Assembly (NCBI GenBank): GCA_964492065.1
Contig: CAZBHH010000011.1
Location: 1-64,000 of the forward strand
Reading direction: 5' to 3'
Origin: JADKAC01 sp964492065
GTDB lineage: Bacteria; Bacteroidota; Bacteroidia; Chitinophagales; BACL12
Length of the DNA: 64,000 nucleotides
Of this stretch, positions 9,411 to 19,008 are shown in pieces. The first letter of the stretch is position 1. Every line of letters begins with the position of its first letter. The notes beneath the pieces are model-generated. The model was given only the letters and a program-made list of their open reading frames with translations, ran no database searches and was not told where the DNA came from. A program made the position numbers and the translations under genes.

Positions 9411-10607
9411 ATGAAAACTGTAGAGTCCTGTAATTTTCGCAATAAGAAAGCAATCGTACGTGTAGATTTTAATGTGCCTTTAAATAAGGAGACATTAGAG
9501 GTTACCGATGATACACGGTTAAGGGGAGCGCTGCCTACCATTAACAAAATCCTGGGCGATGGAGGTTCGGTAATTCTCATGAGCCATCTCGGCAGGCCAA
9601 AAACAGGCCCCGAGAATAAATATGCGCTGCGCCATGTAATACCCGCATTGTCGAAACTGCTCAACCGGGAAATTTTGTTTGCAGACGATTGCGTTGGCGA
9701 TGCTGCCGTCCATGCTGCCGCAGAACTAAAAGCAGGACAGGTATTACTGCTCGAAAACCTGCGCTTTCATCCGGAAGAAGAAAAGGGCGATCCGGTTTTT
9801 GCCGAAAAATTGAGCAGGTTGGGAGATGTATATGTGAATGATGCCTTCGGAACTGCACACCGTGCCCATGCGAGTACCACCATCATTGCAAATTATTTTA
9901 CGGGGGAAAACAAAATGTTCGGTTATCTCATGGCGAATGAGGTGCAGGCAGCCCGCAAGGTATTACACGACGCCCAAAAACCGTTTACCGCAATTATCGG
10001 CGGTGCAAAGGTCAGCGATAAAATACTGATACTCGAAAAACTGCTTGAGGTGGCCGATAATGTAATAATCGGCGGTGGTATGGCTTACACCTTCTTTAAG
10101 GCAAAGGGAGGCAGCATCGGCAATTCACTGTGCGAGAACGACCGCCTGGAAACAGCCCGTGCCTTACTGGAGAAAGCCGGATCTAAAGGCGTACAGGTAT
10201 TTTTACCCGAAGATTCACTGATTGCTGATGCATTCTCAAACGACGCCCGCAAATCAGAAGCTCCGAGCGATGCCATTCCCGACGGCTGGATGGGTTTAGA
10301 CATTGGCGAAAAGGCAATTAAGAGTTTCAGAAATGTGATCCTCGATTCCAGGACTATCCTGTGGAACGGGCCTATGGGTGTGTTTGAGATGGAAAATTTC
10401 AGCAAAGGCACTATTGAAATTGCACATGCGGTGGCTAAGGCTACAGAAAATGGTGCGTTTTCTTTGGTGGGCGGTGGCGATTCCGTAGCAGCAGTAAATA
10501 AATTTCACCTCGCCGACAAGGTGTCTTATGTTTCCACCGGCGGTGGGGCCATGCTGGAGTTCTTCGAGGGTAAGACATTGCCGGGCGTGGCGGCTATCAG
10601 CGCTTAA
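9411..10607 (+). CDS. pgk: Phosphoglycerate kinase
   Basis: Transfers the high-energy phosphate of 1,3-bisphosphoglycerate to ADP. The 398-residue protein has the N-terminal RVDFNVPLN substrate motif (about 18-26), SHLGRPK, and LLENLRFHPEEEKGD. The nucleotide-binding C-terminal domain has IIGGGMAYTF, WNGPMGVFE and SLVGGGDSVAA. The frame is open from 9348, but the ATG at 9411 aligns with the family N-terminus. It directly follows gap and probably shares its transcript. Confidence 0.97.
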   Translation: MKTVESCNFRNKKAIVRVDFNVPLNKETLEVTDDTRLRGALPTINKILGDGGSVILMSHLGRPKTGPENKYALRHVIPALSKLLNREILFADDCVGDAAVHAAAELKAGQVLLLENLRFHPEEEKGDPVFAEKLSRLGDVYVNDAFGTAHRAHASTTIIANYFTGENKMFGYLMANEVQAARKVLHDAQKPFTAIIGGAKVSDKILILEKLLEVADNVIIGGGMAYTFFKAKGGSIGNSLCENDRLETARALLEKAGSKGVQVFLPEDSLIADAFSNDARKSEAPSDAIPDGWMGLDIGEKAIKSFRNVILDSRTILWNGPMGVFEMENFSKGTIEIAHAVAKATENGAFSLVGGGDSVAAVNKFHLADKVSYVSTGGGAMLEFFEGKTLPGVAAISA

Positions 10608-10693
10608 CTCCGCAGCTCTTTTGTTTCGGAAATTTTTTATTGAAGCAACTGCAATTGGCGATTTTTCTTTACCTTCATTTAAAAGTCAGAGGT

Positions 10694-12262
10694 ATGAAAC
10701 AATTATTGTACGCCGCATGTATTATTGCCCTTTGCCCGACGGCTGTCTTTGCGCAGGGCATTTGTGATCCGTCGGGAAACATCATAATTTTTTCAAACTA
10801 CGACGGAGGTACATTAAATCTCGAAATTGACGAAGATATCCCGAATCTGCGCATTGGTATCTGCTCTTACGAAAGTGTCACAGTGAATATTTCCGGCGAT
10901 TATTCCGAAAATGTGGAAGAAGTGGTGTACGCCGGCTACGATGCTGACGATGTTTCAGCCGTTACCGGCGTACCCCCGGCAATCGTCGAAATTTTAGTGA
11001 TCCCACCCGCAACACTCGATGACCCCGACGGCTATCCCTATATTATCTGCGCATATGAATGCGATACCGATTATGTGCCCGGCGGTTGTAATACGGTTGA
11101 GCAGGTTACGGATTTTTTTCTCACCGAACTCAGCGGCACGTTCAGGTACAGCTATTTACAATATGCGGAATGGTCGGGTACGTTCTATATCAGCGATGGC
11201 GGTAACTGCTGTTACGATGGAGTGGAAGACCCCGCCATGGCGGATGTGGGTGTTACCGCAATTACAGCTCCCGTTTCCGGGTGCGGGCTAAGTGTTGAAT
11301 ACGTTACCGTTACCATTCAAAATTTCGGCGCCGGCGAGGTGAGCGATATTCCGGTGTACTATAATGTGGATGGCGGGCCGGTGGTAATGGAAACCTACGA
11401 TGGATCCCTTGAACCCGGCGGAACTTTGGAATATACATTTTCCGTAATGGCAGATTTGAGCGTGGAAGGCACGCATACTATAAATGCATACACGGATTAT
11501 GCGGATGATGGTGTTTATGACAATAATGATTATTCCATAGAAGTGGAAGCCCTGGCTACACCTGATGTGGATTTGGGCGAAGACCAAAGCGCCTGCGATG
11601 AACTCACACTGGATGCCGAAAACCCCGGCGCCGTGTATGCGTGGAGTACAGGCGCCACTACCCAGGAAATTGTCGTAACGGAAACCGGGGGCTATTCGGT
11701 GACCGTGACCAACCCCGCTTCCGGTTGCAGCACTTCCGATAATATCAATATTGAAATTCTGCCTTCACCCATAGCCAGTTTTACATACACCGTATCTTCC
11801 TTAAATGTAACTTTTACCAATACCTCCAGTGCGGGCACCTACACCTGGGATTTTGGAGACGGCTCTCCAACCAGCAATGCAACTTCTCCCGGCCATGATT
11901 ACAGCACTTCCGGTTCTTACACCGTTACCCTAATCGTGTCCAACGAATGTGGCGATGATGTTTATACTACAGTAGTGGATGTCGGTGGTAACGAAATTAT
12001 CGAACTGGGTGATAATATCTCCCTGCAAATCTTTCCCAATCCCGCTTCCGACAAGGTGCAATTATGTTTACAGGGGCCGGCAAAGGAAAGCATTTGGTTT
12101 GCCCTGTACAGTGTGAACGGCGATTTGCTGATCGCTTCTACCGCATTATCCCCGTCAGGTGATTGTACCCAATTAAACCTCGGCCGTTTCAGCCCGGGTA
12201 TGTACCTGCTTCAGGTCTATACTCCGAAGTTAACTGCCGCTACTTTCTTGAGTTTGCAATAA
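10694..12262 (+). CDS. Secreted PKD-domain protein with type IX sorting tail
   Basis: A 522-residue exported protein. The ATG at 10694 starts a clear signal peptide (MKQLLYAACIIALCPTAVFA, then Q); the frame also opens at a TTG 54 bp earlier. An N-terminal region of about 180 residues is unrecognised. It is followed by a CARDB-like beta-sandwich (about 190-290), an Ig-like segment with YAWSTGATTQEI, and a PKD domain (TYTWDFGDGSPTS, near 395-405). The final 80 residues are a type A T9SS sorting domain beginning LQIFPNPASDKV. It is expected at the cell surface or outside; substrate or partner unknown. Confidence 0.85.
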   Translation: MKQLLYAACIIALCPTAVFAQGICDPSGNIIIFSNYDGGTLNLEIDEDIPNLRIGICSYESVTVNISGDYSENVEEVVYAGYDADDVSAVTGVPPAIVEILVIPPATLDDPDGYPYIICAYECDTDYVPGGCNTVEQVTDFFLTELSGTFRYSYLQYAEWSGTFYISDGGNCCYDGVEDPAMADVGVTAITAPVSGCGLSVEYVTVTIQNFGAGEVSDIPVYYNVDGGPVVMETYDGSLEPGGTLEYTFSVMADLSVEGTHTINAYTDYADDGVYDNNDYSIEVEALATPDVDLGEDQSACDELTLDAENPGAVYAWSTGATTQEIVVTETGGYSVTVTNPASGCSTSDNINIEILPSPIASFTYTVSSLNVTFTNTSSAGTYTWDFGDGSPTSNATSPGHDYSTSGSYTVTLIVSNECGDDVYTTVVDVGGNEIIELGDNISLQIFPNPASDKVQLCLQGPAKESIWFALYSVNGDLLIASTALSPSGDCTQLNLGRFSPGMYLLQVYTPKLTAATFLSLQ

Positions 12263-12284
12263 CGCATCCTTGATTTTTATTTCC

Positions 12285-12320
12285 GGAAAGGCGCTCCGAA
12301 ATGGGCGCCTTTCCCGGTTT
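12285..12320 (+). terminator. Intrinsic terminator after the PKD protein gene
   Basis: A perfect 10-bp stem, GGAAAGGCGC (12285-12294) with GCGCCTTTCC (12305-12314), and a 10-nt loop. A short T-rich tail (CGGTTTT) follows. It separates the secreted protein gene from the dcw promoter region. Confidence 0.65.
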
Positions 12321-12367
12321 TACAGCACTTCATCCGGCGTGTTAAGTACATGTGGAAAAATTTTTAA

Positions 12368-12402
12368 GTGGGAATAAGTGGGAAAAAGTGGGATTTTGTG
12401 GA
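12368..12402 (+). promoter_or_regulatory. MraZ operator: four GTGGG-type direct repeats at 10-bp spacing
   Basis: GTGGG occurs at 12368, 12378 and 12388 and a degenerate GTGGA at 12398, each exactly 10 bp apart. This matches the TGGGN direct-repeat boxes with 5-nt spacers through which MraZ controls its own operon in other bacteria. The array lies 45-79 bp before the mraZ ATG, where it would overlap the promoter. Confidence 0.85.
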
Positions 12403-12446
12403 ATAATAGCTATAAATTAGCGTTCAATTCCACACAAATCAGCAGT

Positions 12447-12899
12447 ATGTCGGGTTTATTAGGCGAATTTCAATGTACCATGGATCCCAAAGGGCGGGTG
12501 AAAGTGCCGACCGCATTGATAAAACAACTGGATGCGAGCGACAAAGGCCGCTTTGTGCTGAACCGCGGTTTTGAAAAATGCCTGATTCTGTATCCCTGGG
12601 CAGAATGGAAAGTGCTGAGCGATAAACTCGGCAAACTGAACATGTTTGTCCAGAAGAACCGCGACTTCGTGCGTTTTTTCATGAGTGGTGTTTCGGAGAT
12701 TGCACTCGATGGCAACGACCGGTTTCTCATTCCCAAGTCACTTCAGGAATACGCCGGCATAACGAAGGATGTGGTGTTATCCGCATTCCAGGGAAAAATT
12801 GAGGTGTGGAACAAGGCTGCCTATGAAAAGGCAGTGGATATGAATTCGGATGATTTTGCGGGATTGGCAGAAGAAGTAATGGGCAACTCCAATGAGTGA
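12447..12899 (+). CDS. mraZ: Transcriptional regulator MraZ
   Basis: First gene of the dcw cluster. A 150-residue protein made of two SpoVT-AbrB-like halves, each with the conserved DxxxR: MDPKGRVKVP (about 12-21) and LDGNDRFLIP (about 86-95). MraZ binds TGGG repeats as a ring-shaped oligomer and regulates the dcw operon, and such repeats are present just upstream. The frame is open from 12378, but that start would place the operator inside the gene; the ATG at 12447 gives the family N-terminus LLGEFQCTMD. Overlaps rsmH by 8 bp. Confidence 0.95.
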   Translation: MSGLLGEFQCTMDPKGRVKVPTALIKQLDASDKGRFVLNRGFEKCLILYPWAEWKVLSDKLGKLNMFVQKNRDFVRFFMSGVSEIALDGNDRFLIPKSLQEYAGITKDVVLSAFQGKIEVWNKAAYEKAVDMNSDDFAGLAEEVMGNSNE

Positions 12900-13794
12900 T
12901 GCCTATCACATACCCGTTCTTTTACATGAGAGTATTGAAGCATTGGCGATAAAACCAGATGGCGTTTATGCAGACCTCACCTTCGGCGGAGGCGGCCATA
13001 GCCGGGAAATTCTGAAGCATCTGTCTGAAAGAGGAATGTTGATTGCATTTGATCAGGATACGGAGGCGCAACGCAATGCAATTGCAGATGACAGGTTTAC
13101 CCTGTTGCCGCACAATTTCCGGTACTTCAAAAAATTTCTGCGCCTGGCGGGGGTGCCCCGTGTGGATGGGATTTTAGCCGACCTGGGTATTTCCTCTCAT
13201 CAGGTGGATCAGCCCGAAAGGGGATTTTCCATCCGCAGCGATGCGAGGCTCGATATGCGCATGCATACATCGGCAGCCCTCACTGCCGAGACGGTAATCA
13301 ATACATACAGCGAGTCGCGGTTGGTGGAAATTTTCAGCCGGTATGGTGAGATACGCAATGCAAAGCAATTAGCTGGAGCAATTGCCGCGGCACGTACAGA
13401 GAAGCCGATACAATCGACAATGCAATTGGTGGAGGTGGCCAAAACGGTGCTGAAAGGCGAAGCGCCCCGTTATCTCGCCCAGTTATTCCAGGCTATACGC
13501 ATTGAGGTGAACGATGAAATGCTTGCGCTGGAAGAAATGCTGGAATCGTGTTGCGAAGCACTGGCGACGGGAGGCAGATTAGTAGTGATCAGCTACCATT
13601 CACTGGAAGACAGAATGGTAAAACACGTGATGAAAACGGGTAATGTGCGGGGAGAAATTATTACGGATATCAAGGGAGTTGGCAACACCTATTATAAAGT
13701 AATAACAAAGAAACCGGTGAAAGCAACTGCAGAGGAAATAAGAAATAACCCGAGAGCCCGGAGTGCTAAAATGCGGGTAGCGGAAAAGTTATAA
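12892..13794 (+). CDS. rsmH: 16S rRNA (cytosine(1402)-N4)-methyltransferase
   Basis: Methylates N4 of C1402 in the ribosomal P site. The 300-residue protein opens with YHIPVLLHESIEAL and has the SAM-binding LTFGGGGHSREIL (about 25-37), DLGISSHQVD and, near the C-terminus, VISYHSLEDRMVK and the basic NPRARSAKMRVAEKL. It is second in the dcw cluster as in most bacteria, and its ATG overlaps the mraZ stop. Confidence 0.97.
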   Translation: MSDAYHIPVLLHESIEALAIKPDGVYADLTFGGGGHSREILKHLSERGMLIAFDQDTEAQRNAIADDRFTLLPHNFRYFKKFLRLAGVPRVDGILADLGISSHQVDQPERGFSIRSDARLDMRMHTSAALTAETVINTYSESRLVEIFSRYGEIRNAKQLAGAIAAARTEKPIQSTMQLVEVAKTVLKGEAPRYLAQLFQAIRIEVNDEMLALEEMLESCCEALATGGRLVVISYHSLEDRMVKHVMKTGNVRGEIITDIKGVGNTYYKVITKKPVKATAEEIRNNPRARSAKMRVAEKL

Positions 13795-13806
13795 GCATAT
13801 ATTGAA

Positions 13807-14154
13807 ATGAAACAACCGGAAGAACAAAAACAAAAATCCAAACCGACCATCAGCAACCTGCTGAAGAGTACGGACAGGGTGAGCTATCTGCGTCCGGAAT
13901 GGTTTATTAAACACATTTATTTCCTGGTGTTCCTGATGCTGCTCGCAGTCATTTACATCTGGAATAATCACAAGGGCGTGCAATTAGTCCGCGATTTGAA
14001 TTCTACCGAAAGCGATTTGGTGGAGATTCAGTGGTATTACAATTCAACCAAAGATTCACTGACACGCAAGAGCCGCCAAAGCGCCGTAGCCGATATGGTA
14101 AAAGACCAGGGCATGTACGAATTATCTAACCCGCCTTATATCATCGAAAAGTAA
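13807..14154 (+). CDS. ftsL: FtsL-like cell division protein
   Basis: A 115-residue single-pass protein: cytoplasmic residues 1-40, one membrane helix at about 41-58 (YFLVFLMLLAVIYIWNN), then a periplasmic helical segment of about 55 residues that should form a coiled coil. Sequence conservation of FtsL is low, so the call rests on size, topology and position between rsmH and ftsI. It would join FtsB and FtsQ in the divisome. The stop overlaps the ftsI start (TAATG). Confidence 0.85.
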   Translation: MKQPEEQKQKSKPTISNLLKSTDRVSYLRPEWFIKHIYFLVFLMLLAVIYIWNNHKGVQLVRDLNSTESDLVEIQWYYNSTKDSLTRKSRQSAVADMVKDQGMYELSNPPYIIEK

Positions 14155-16244
14155 TGAGTGGAACCAAGAACGATATCATGTGGCGTTTGTATCTGTCCTT
14201 TTGCCTGATACTCGTTTTTGGTATTGGCATCGTGGTGCAGATCGGCAGGATTCAAATTGTGCAGGGCGAATCCTATCGGGCAAAGGGCGACAGCCTGCAA
14301 TTGAAATACCGCGAGATACCGGCAAAACGCGGCAATGTGTATGCGGAAGGCGGCAACTTATTGGCGGCCTCATTTCCGTATTATAAAATTATTATGGATC
14401 CCGGTTCGCCTTCAAAAGAATTGTTTTACAAGAAGGTGGATTCACTGGCCTTATGCCTGTCTCAAACCTTCGGCGATAAGAGTAAAAACGAATACAAGCG
14501 CATTTTGGTAGAGTCCCGCAAAAAGGGAAAGCGCTATGTCGTGCTGTATAAAAAAGCGACTGTCCCACAAATGAAGTTAGCCCGGCATTTTCCGATTTTC
14601 CGCGAGGGACAATACGGCGGCGGATTGCTGATAGAACCGGTAGAGTACAGAATAAACCCATACGGGCTATTGGCCAACCGCACGATTGGTTATGTGCGCC
14701 ACGAAACGAAAGTCGGAATTGAAGGCGCCTATGACGATGCGCTTTCGGGTATTACAGGCAAACAATTAATGCGCAAGGCGCCCGGTGGCGTATGGGTGCC
14801 GCTCAATGCAAAAAATGAAGTGGAGCCCGTGGATGGCGATGATGTTTATACGACAATTGATATCAATATCCAGGACATTTCCGAAACGGCATTGCGCAGA
14901 TCGCTTGTAAAGAACGATGCGGCATGGGGTACGGCCATCGTCATGGAAGTAGCTACCGGTAAAATTAAAGCCATTACCAATCTCACACGACTGGCGCCGG
15001 GTGTATATGAAGAGCGATATAATTATGCAATAGCCGAGTTGGTTGAACCCGGCAGTACATTCAAACTGTTTTCGCTGCTCGCATTATTTGAAGACGGTTA
15101 TGTCGGCCTGGAGGATAGTGTGGATCTCAACAACGGCCATATCAAATTTTATAACCGCACCATGAACGACAGCGAAGGCAGGCATAATTACCGCAATGTA
15201 ACCGTTAAAACCGCCTTTGAAAAATCTTCCAACGTCGGTATATCCAGGCTGGTGTTCGAAAACTATACCGACAATAAAGAGCAGTACCTCAACCGCATTC
15301 ACCAGATTGGATTGGACCAAAAAACCGGTGTGGACATTGCTGGTGAACCCAAACCAAACATTAAAACTGATCCTACTGCAAAGAATTTCAGCGGCGTGAC
15401 CTTGCCATGGATGAGCGTGGGGTATGAGTTGCAAATCACTCCATTGCAATTGCTCAACTTCTACAATGCCGTTGCCAACGACGGCAAGTTGATGAAACCG
15501 ATGCTGGTATCTCAAATTACGAGCTATGGCAAAGTAGTGCATACCAATAAACCGGAAGTGCTCAACAACAGTATCTGTTCGGAAAAGACATTAAAGAAAT
15601 TACAGGCTTGTCTGTTGGGAGTGGTAGATAGCGGAACGGCAAAAAATATTCATAATCCGTATTACCAGATTGCCGGGAAAACCGGAACGGCACAATTGAT
15701 TGAGAACCGCCAGTACGTCAATCGCTACCTCGCAAGCTTTGCGGGGTATTTCCCGGCCGACAATCCCAAATACAGTTGCATCGTCATGGTGAATTCCCCG
15801 GGCAATGGCGTGTTTTACGGCGGATATGTCGCCGCTCCCGTATTCCGCGAAATTGCAGATAAAGTCTATTCGCATCACATCACAATGGCAGCGGCCATTA
15901 ACGATGCCGACAGCAGTTATAAAGGTGTAACCGCCTATAGCAAAGGTTATCGCTATGACTTTGAAGAGATTCTCGATTGGTTTAACCTGGACAACCAGTT
16001 ACAGGAGGAAGAAGATTGGATTGTTGTACACCCCGCTATGGATACCCTGAAAACAGCAGCAGTGATAATTACCGATAATATAATGCCTTCTGTAAAAGGA
16101 ATGGGTTTGCGGGATGCGATGTACCTGCTGGAGAATAAAGGATTGAAAGTAGAGGTGAGCGGCAGGGGAAAAGTGGTGAAACAATCTATAGACCCCGGAC
16201 AGAAAATTCAAAAGGGAATGTACGTAGTGCTGAAATTGGGATGA
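14154..16244 (+). CDS. ftsI: Division-specific transpeptidase FtsI (PBP3) with PASTA domain
   Basis: Cross-links septal peptidoglycan in the periplasm. One membrane helix at about 11-30; dimerisation/pedestal region to about 230; then the transpeptidase domain with STFK (301-304, catalytic Ser301), SSN (358-360) and KTGT (509-512). The last 55 residues (about 640-696, from IMPSVKGMGLRDAMYLLENK) form one PASTA domain, which the E. coli enzyme lacks. Length 696 reflects this extension. It overlaps both neighbours by a few bases. Confidence 0.96.
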   Translation: MSGTKNDIMWRLYLSFCLILVFGIGIVVQIGRIQIVQGESYRAKGDSLQLKYREIPAKRGNVYAEGGNLLAASFPYYKIIMDPGSPSKELFYKKVDSLALCLSQTFGDKSKNEYKRILVESRKKGKRYVVLYKKATVPQMKLARHFPIFREGQYGGGLLIEPVEYRINPYGLLANRTIGYVRHETKVGIEGAYDDALSGITGKQLMRKAPGGVWVPLNAKNEVEPVDGDDVYTTIDINIQDISETALRRSLVKNDAAWGTAIVMEVATGKIKAITNLTRLAPGVYEERYNYAIAELVEPGSTFKLFSLLALFEDGYVGLEDSVDLNNGHIKFYNRTMNDSEGRHNYRNVTVKTAFEKSSNVGISRLVFENYTDNKEQYLNRIHQIGLDQKTGVDIAGEPKPNIKTDPTAKNFSGVTLPWMSVGYELQITPLQLLNFYNAVANDGKLMKPMLVSQITSYGKVVHTNKPEVLNNSICSEKTLKKLQACLLGVVDSGTAKNIHNPYYQIAGKTGTAQLIENRQYVNRYLASFAGYFPADNPKYSCIVMVNSPGNGVFYGGYVAAPVFREIADKVYSHHITMAAAINDADSSYKGVTAYSKGYRYDFEEILDWFNLDNQLQEEEDWIVVHPAMDTLKTAAVIITDNIMPSVKGMGLRDAMYLLENKGLKVEVSGRGKVVKQSIDPGQKIQKGMYVVLKLG

Positions 16245-17707
16245 GGAAGTTCAACGACATATTAACCGGTGTGACTGTACTTTCCGTGAAGGGTAAGACA
16301 GATATACAGATACGTGCCGTTAATTCGGATTCCAGAAAAATTTCTTCCGGAGATGTATTTGTAGCCGTGAAGGGTTATTCCTCCGATGGTCATTCCTTTA
16401 TTGCCTCTGCTGTCGAAAAGGGAGCTGCGGTTATCATCGCAGAACATATTCCCGAAACCGTTTCGGGATCGGTTACCTGTGTGGTTGTTGAAGATTCGGC
16501 CCGGGCGTATGGCGTTATATTGCACAACTATTTTAATGCGCCTACCTCAAAATTGAAATTGGTCGGCATCACCGGCACCAATGGAAAGACATCGGTGGCT
16601 ACGTTATGCTACCGCGTTTGTGAGAGCATGGGTATCCGTGCCGGTTTGATCAGCACGGTAGAGAATAAAATCCACGATACAACGGTAAGCGCAACGCATA
16701 CCACGCCGGATCCTTTGCAGTTAAACGCACTGCTGGCGGATATGGCAGCGGCGGGATGCGAGTACGTGTTTATGGAAGTGAGCTCACATGCCGCACATCA
16801 GCAGCGCATTGCGGGTTTGCAATTTGCCGGCGCCGTGTTTACCAATATCACACACGATCACCTGGATTATCACATCACTTTTGACAACTACATCGCCGCA
16901 AAGAAATCCTTCTTCGACACTTTGCCGACGCATGCATTTGCATTGATAAATGCCGATGATAAGAGGTCGGGTGTAATGGTGCAGAATTCGGCTGCACATA
17001 AATACACCTTCGCGATAAAATGCGATGCGGATTTTACCGCAAAAATTTTGGAGAATAACCTGACCGGGCTCGTACTGCAAGTTGCGGGTACCGAATTACA
17101 TACCCGTCTCGCCGGTGCATTCAATGCATGGAATATCGCGGCGGTTATCGGCGTGCTGCAACTGCTCGGCTTGGATGTGCGGCAAATACTGAGCGCATTG
17201 AGTGCCTTAAATCCCGTGGAGGGCAGGTTTGAAATTGTACACAGCAGCGCCGGAAATATTACGGGTGTAATTGATTATGCCCATACGCCCGATGCGGTGG
17301 AGAAAATTTTAACCACCATTCGCGAAGCCGTAAAAAACAGGAGTAACATTATTACAGTACTCGGTTGCGGCGGCGACAGAGATAAATCCAAGCGGCCGGT
17401 GATGGCCCAGGTTGCAGCAAAAATTTCCGACCAGGTAATTCTCACCTCCGACAATCCCCGCAGTGAAGCGCCCGACATGATTATCCGCGATATGCAACAG
17501 GGACTCGATACTACTTTGATGCAGAAATCGCTATCCATTACCGACAGAAAAGAGGCAATACGTGCAGCAGTGAAACTCGCAAAACCCGGCGATGTGATTT
17601 TAGTGGCGGGAAAAGGCCATGAGAAATACCAGGAGATACAAGGTGTGAAATACCCCTTTGACGATAAGCAAATAATTCAGGAACTGTTTAAAACCCTTGC
17701 AAGCTGA
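16241..17707 (+). CDS. murE: UDP-N-acetylmuramoyl-tripeptide synthetase MurE
   Basis: Adds the third amino acid to UDP-MurNAc-L-Ala-D-Glu in the cytoplasm. The 488-residue Mur ligase has the P-loop GITGTNGKTS (about 108-117), THTTPDPLQLN, HDHLDYH and the C-terminal TSDNPRSEAP. The DNPR motif is the signature of meso-diaminopimelate-adding enzymes, so the peptidoglycan is predicted to be DAP-type. The start overlaps the ftsI stop by 4 bp (ATGA). Confidence 0.96.
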   Translation: MRKFNDILTGVTVLSVKGKTDIQIRAVNSDSRKISSGDVFVAVKGYSSDGHSFIASAVEKGAAVIIAEHIPETVSGSVTCVVVEDSARAYGVILHNYFNAPTSKLKLVGITGTNGKTSVATLCYRVCESMGIRAGLISTVENKIHDTTVSATHTTPDPLQLNALLADMAAAGCEYVFMEVSSHAAHQQRIAGLQFAGAVFTNITHDHLDYHITFDNYIAAKKSFFDTLPTHAFALINADDKRSGVMVQNSAAHKYTFAIKCDADFTAKILENNLTGLVLQVAGTELHTRLAGAFNAWNIAAVIGVLQLLGLDVRQILSALSALNPVEGRFEIVHSSAGNITGVIDYAHTPDAVEKILTTIREAVKNRSNIITVLGCGGDRDKSKRPVMAQVAAKISDQVILTSDNPRSEAPDMIIRDMQQGLDTTLMQKSLSITDRKEAIRAAVKLAKPGDVILVAGKGHEKYQEIQGVKYPFDDKQIIQELFKTLAS

Positions 17708-19008
17708 TGTTGTACTATTTATTCAACTGGCTCGATCAACAATTTAATTTTCCCGGTGCGGGATTATTCCAGTACCTGTCCTTCCGTGCGGCAATGGCTA
17801 TTTTGTTTTCACTGATTATTTCCATTGTGTTCGGAAAGCGCATCATCGAATATCTGAAGGTGCAGCAAATAGGCGAAACCGTCCGCGATCTCGGACTGGC
17901 AGGGCAGATGGATAAAAAAGGAACGCCGACAATGGGAGGTATCATCATTTTACTTGCCATTATTATTCCAACGCTGTTGTTTGCCGATATTCTCAACGTC
18001 TATATTTTCCTGATGTTAATCGTTACGGTATGGCTGGGTGTCATCGGTTTTTTGGACGATTATATCAAAGTATTTAAAAAAAATAAGGAGGGATTACGTG
18101 CGAAGTCCAAACTGACCGGACAGGTAATCATCGCCTTAATCGTGGCACTGGTATTGGTCTTCAACGACAATATTAAGGTGCGGGATTTTAAGAATATTTA
18201 TGTGTATGAAGCGGAAGATGGCAAACCGGTGGGCAAACCGGTTGAGACGTATCCGGCCGGTACCGAAAGGCTGGAAGGCAGCGGCGTATTGCGTGCCGAC
18301 GGAAAATTCATCTCGCACGATACGCCATCCACGCATACCACCATTCCGTTTATTAAAAACAACGAATTCGATTACGAATGGCTGGTAAAATGGGCCGATT
18401 CAAATACACAGCGCATTCTGTTCCCGTTGGTATTTATCGCCATTATCATCGTAATTATCACCGCCGTTTCTAATGGCGCCAACCTGACCGACGGGCTGGA
18501 CGGCCTCGCTGCAGGCACTTCCAGTATTATCGGTTTGACGCTGTTGATTTTCTCCTATATCGCCGGTAACGTGATCCTGGCCGAGTACCTCAATATCATG
18601 TATATCCCCAATTCCGGTGAACTCGTCGTTTTCAGCGCAGCGTTTATCGGCGCCTGTGTGGGCTTCCTGTGGTATAATACCTACCCGGCACAGGTGTTTA
18701 TGGGCGATACGGGCAGCCTGGCATTGGGTGGAATTATCGCCACACTGGCGATAATTATCCGCAAGGAATTATTGATACCCGTGTTGTGCGGCATTTTCCT
18801 GGTAGAGAATTTAAGCGTGGTGCTGCAGGTTGCGTATTTTAAATATACTCGCAAAAAGTACGGCGAAGGACGGCGCATTTTTCTCATGTCGCCGCTGCAC
18901 CATCACTATCAGCGGAAGGGATACCATGAAACGAAGATCGTCGCCCGCTTCTGGATCGTCGGCGTATTTCTCGCCATCATAACCATCGTAACGCTTAAAG
19001 TGAGGTAA
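17707..19008 (+). CDS. mraY: Phospho-N-acetylmuramoyl-pentapeptide-transferase MraY with extra loop
   Basis: Makes lipid I by joining UDP-MurNAc-pentapeptide to undecaprenyl phosphate in the inner membrane. Conserved blocks: KKGTPTMGG (about 70-78), FLDDYIK (115-121) with the metal-binding aspartates, NGANLTDGLDGLA (256-268) and MSPLHHHYQRKG near the end. At 433 residues it is about 70 longer than E. coli MraY; the extra is a hydrophilic insertion at about 155-237 between membrane helices. The start overlaps the murE stop by one base. Confidence 0.96.
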   Translation: MLYYLFNWLDQQFNFPGAGLFQYLSFRAAMAILFSLIISIVFGKRIIEYLKVQQIGETVRDLGLAGQMDKKGTPTMGGIIILLAIIIPTLLFADILNVYIFLMLIVTVWLGVIGFLDDYIKVFKKNKEGLRAKSKLTGQVIIALIVALVLVFNDNIKVRDFKNIYVYEAEDGKPVGKPVETYPAGTERLEGSGVLRADGKFISHDTPSTHTTIPFIKNNEFDYEWLVKWADSNTQRILFPLVFIAIIIVIITAVSNGANLTDGLDGLAAGTSSIIGLTLLIFSYIAGNVILAEYLNIMYIPNSGELVVFSAAFIGACVGFLWYNTYPAQVFMGDTGSLALGGIIATLAIIIRKELLIPVLCGIFLVENLSVVLQVAYFKYTRKKYGEGRRIFLMSPLHHHYQRKGYHETKIVARFWIVGVFLAIITIVTLKVR

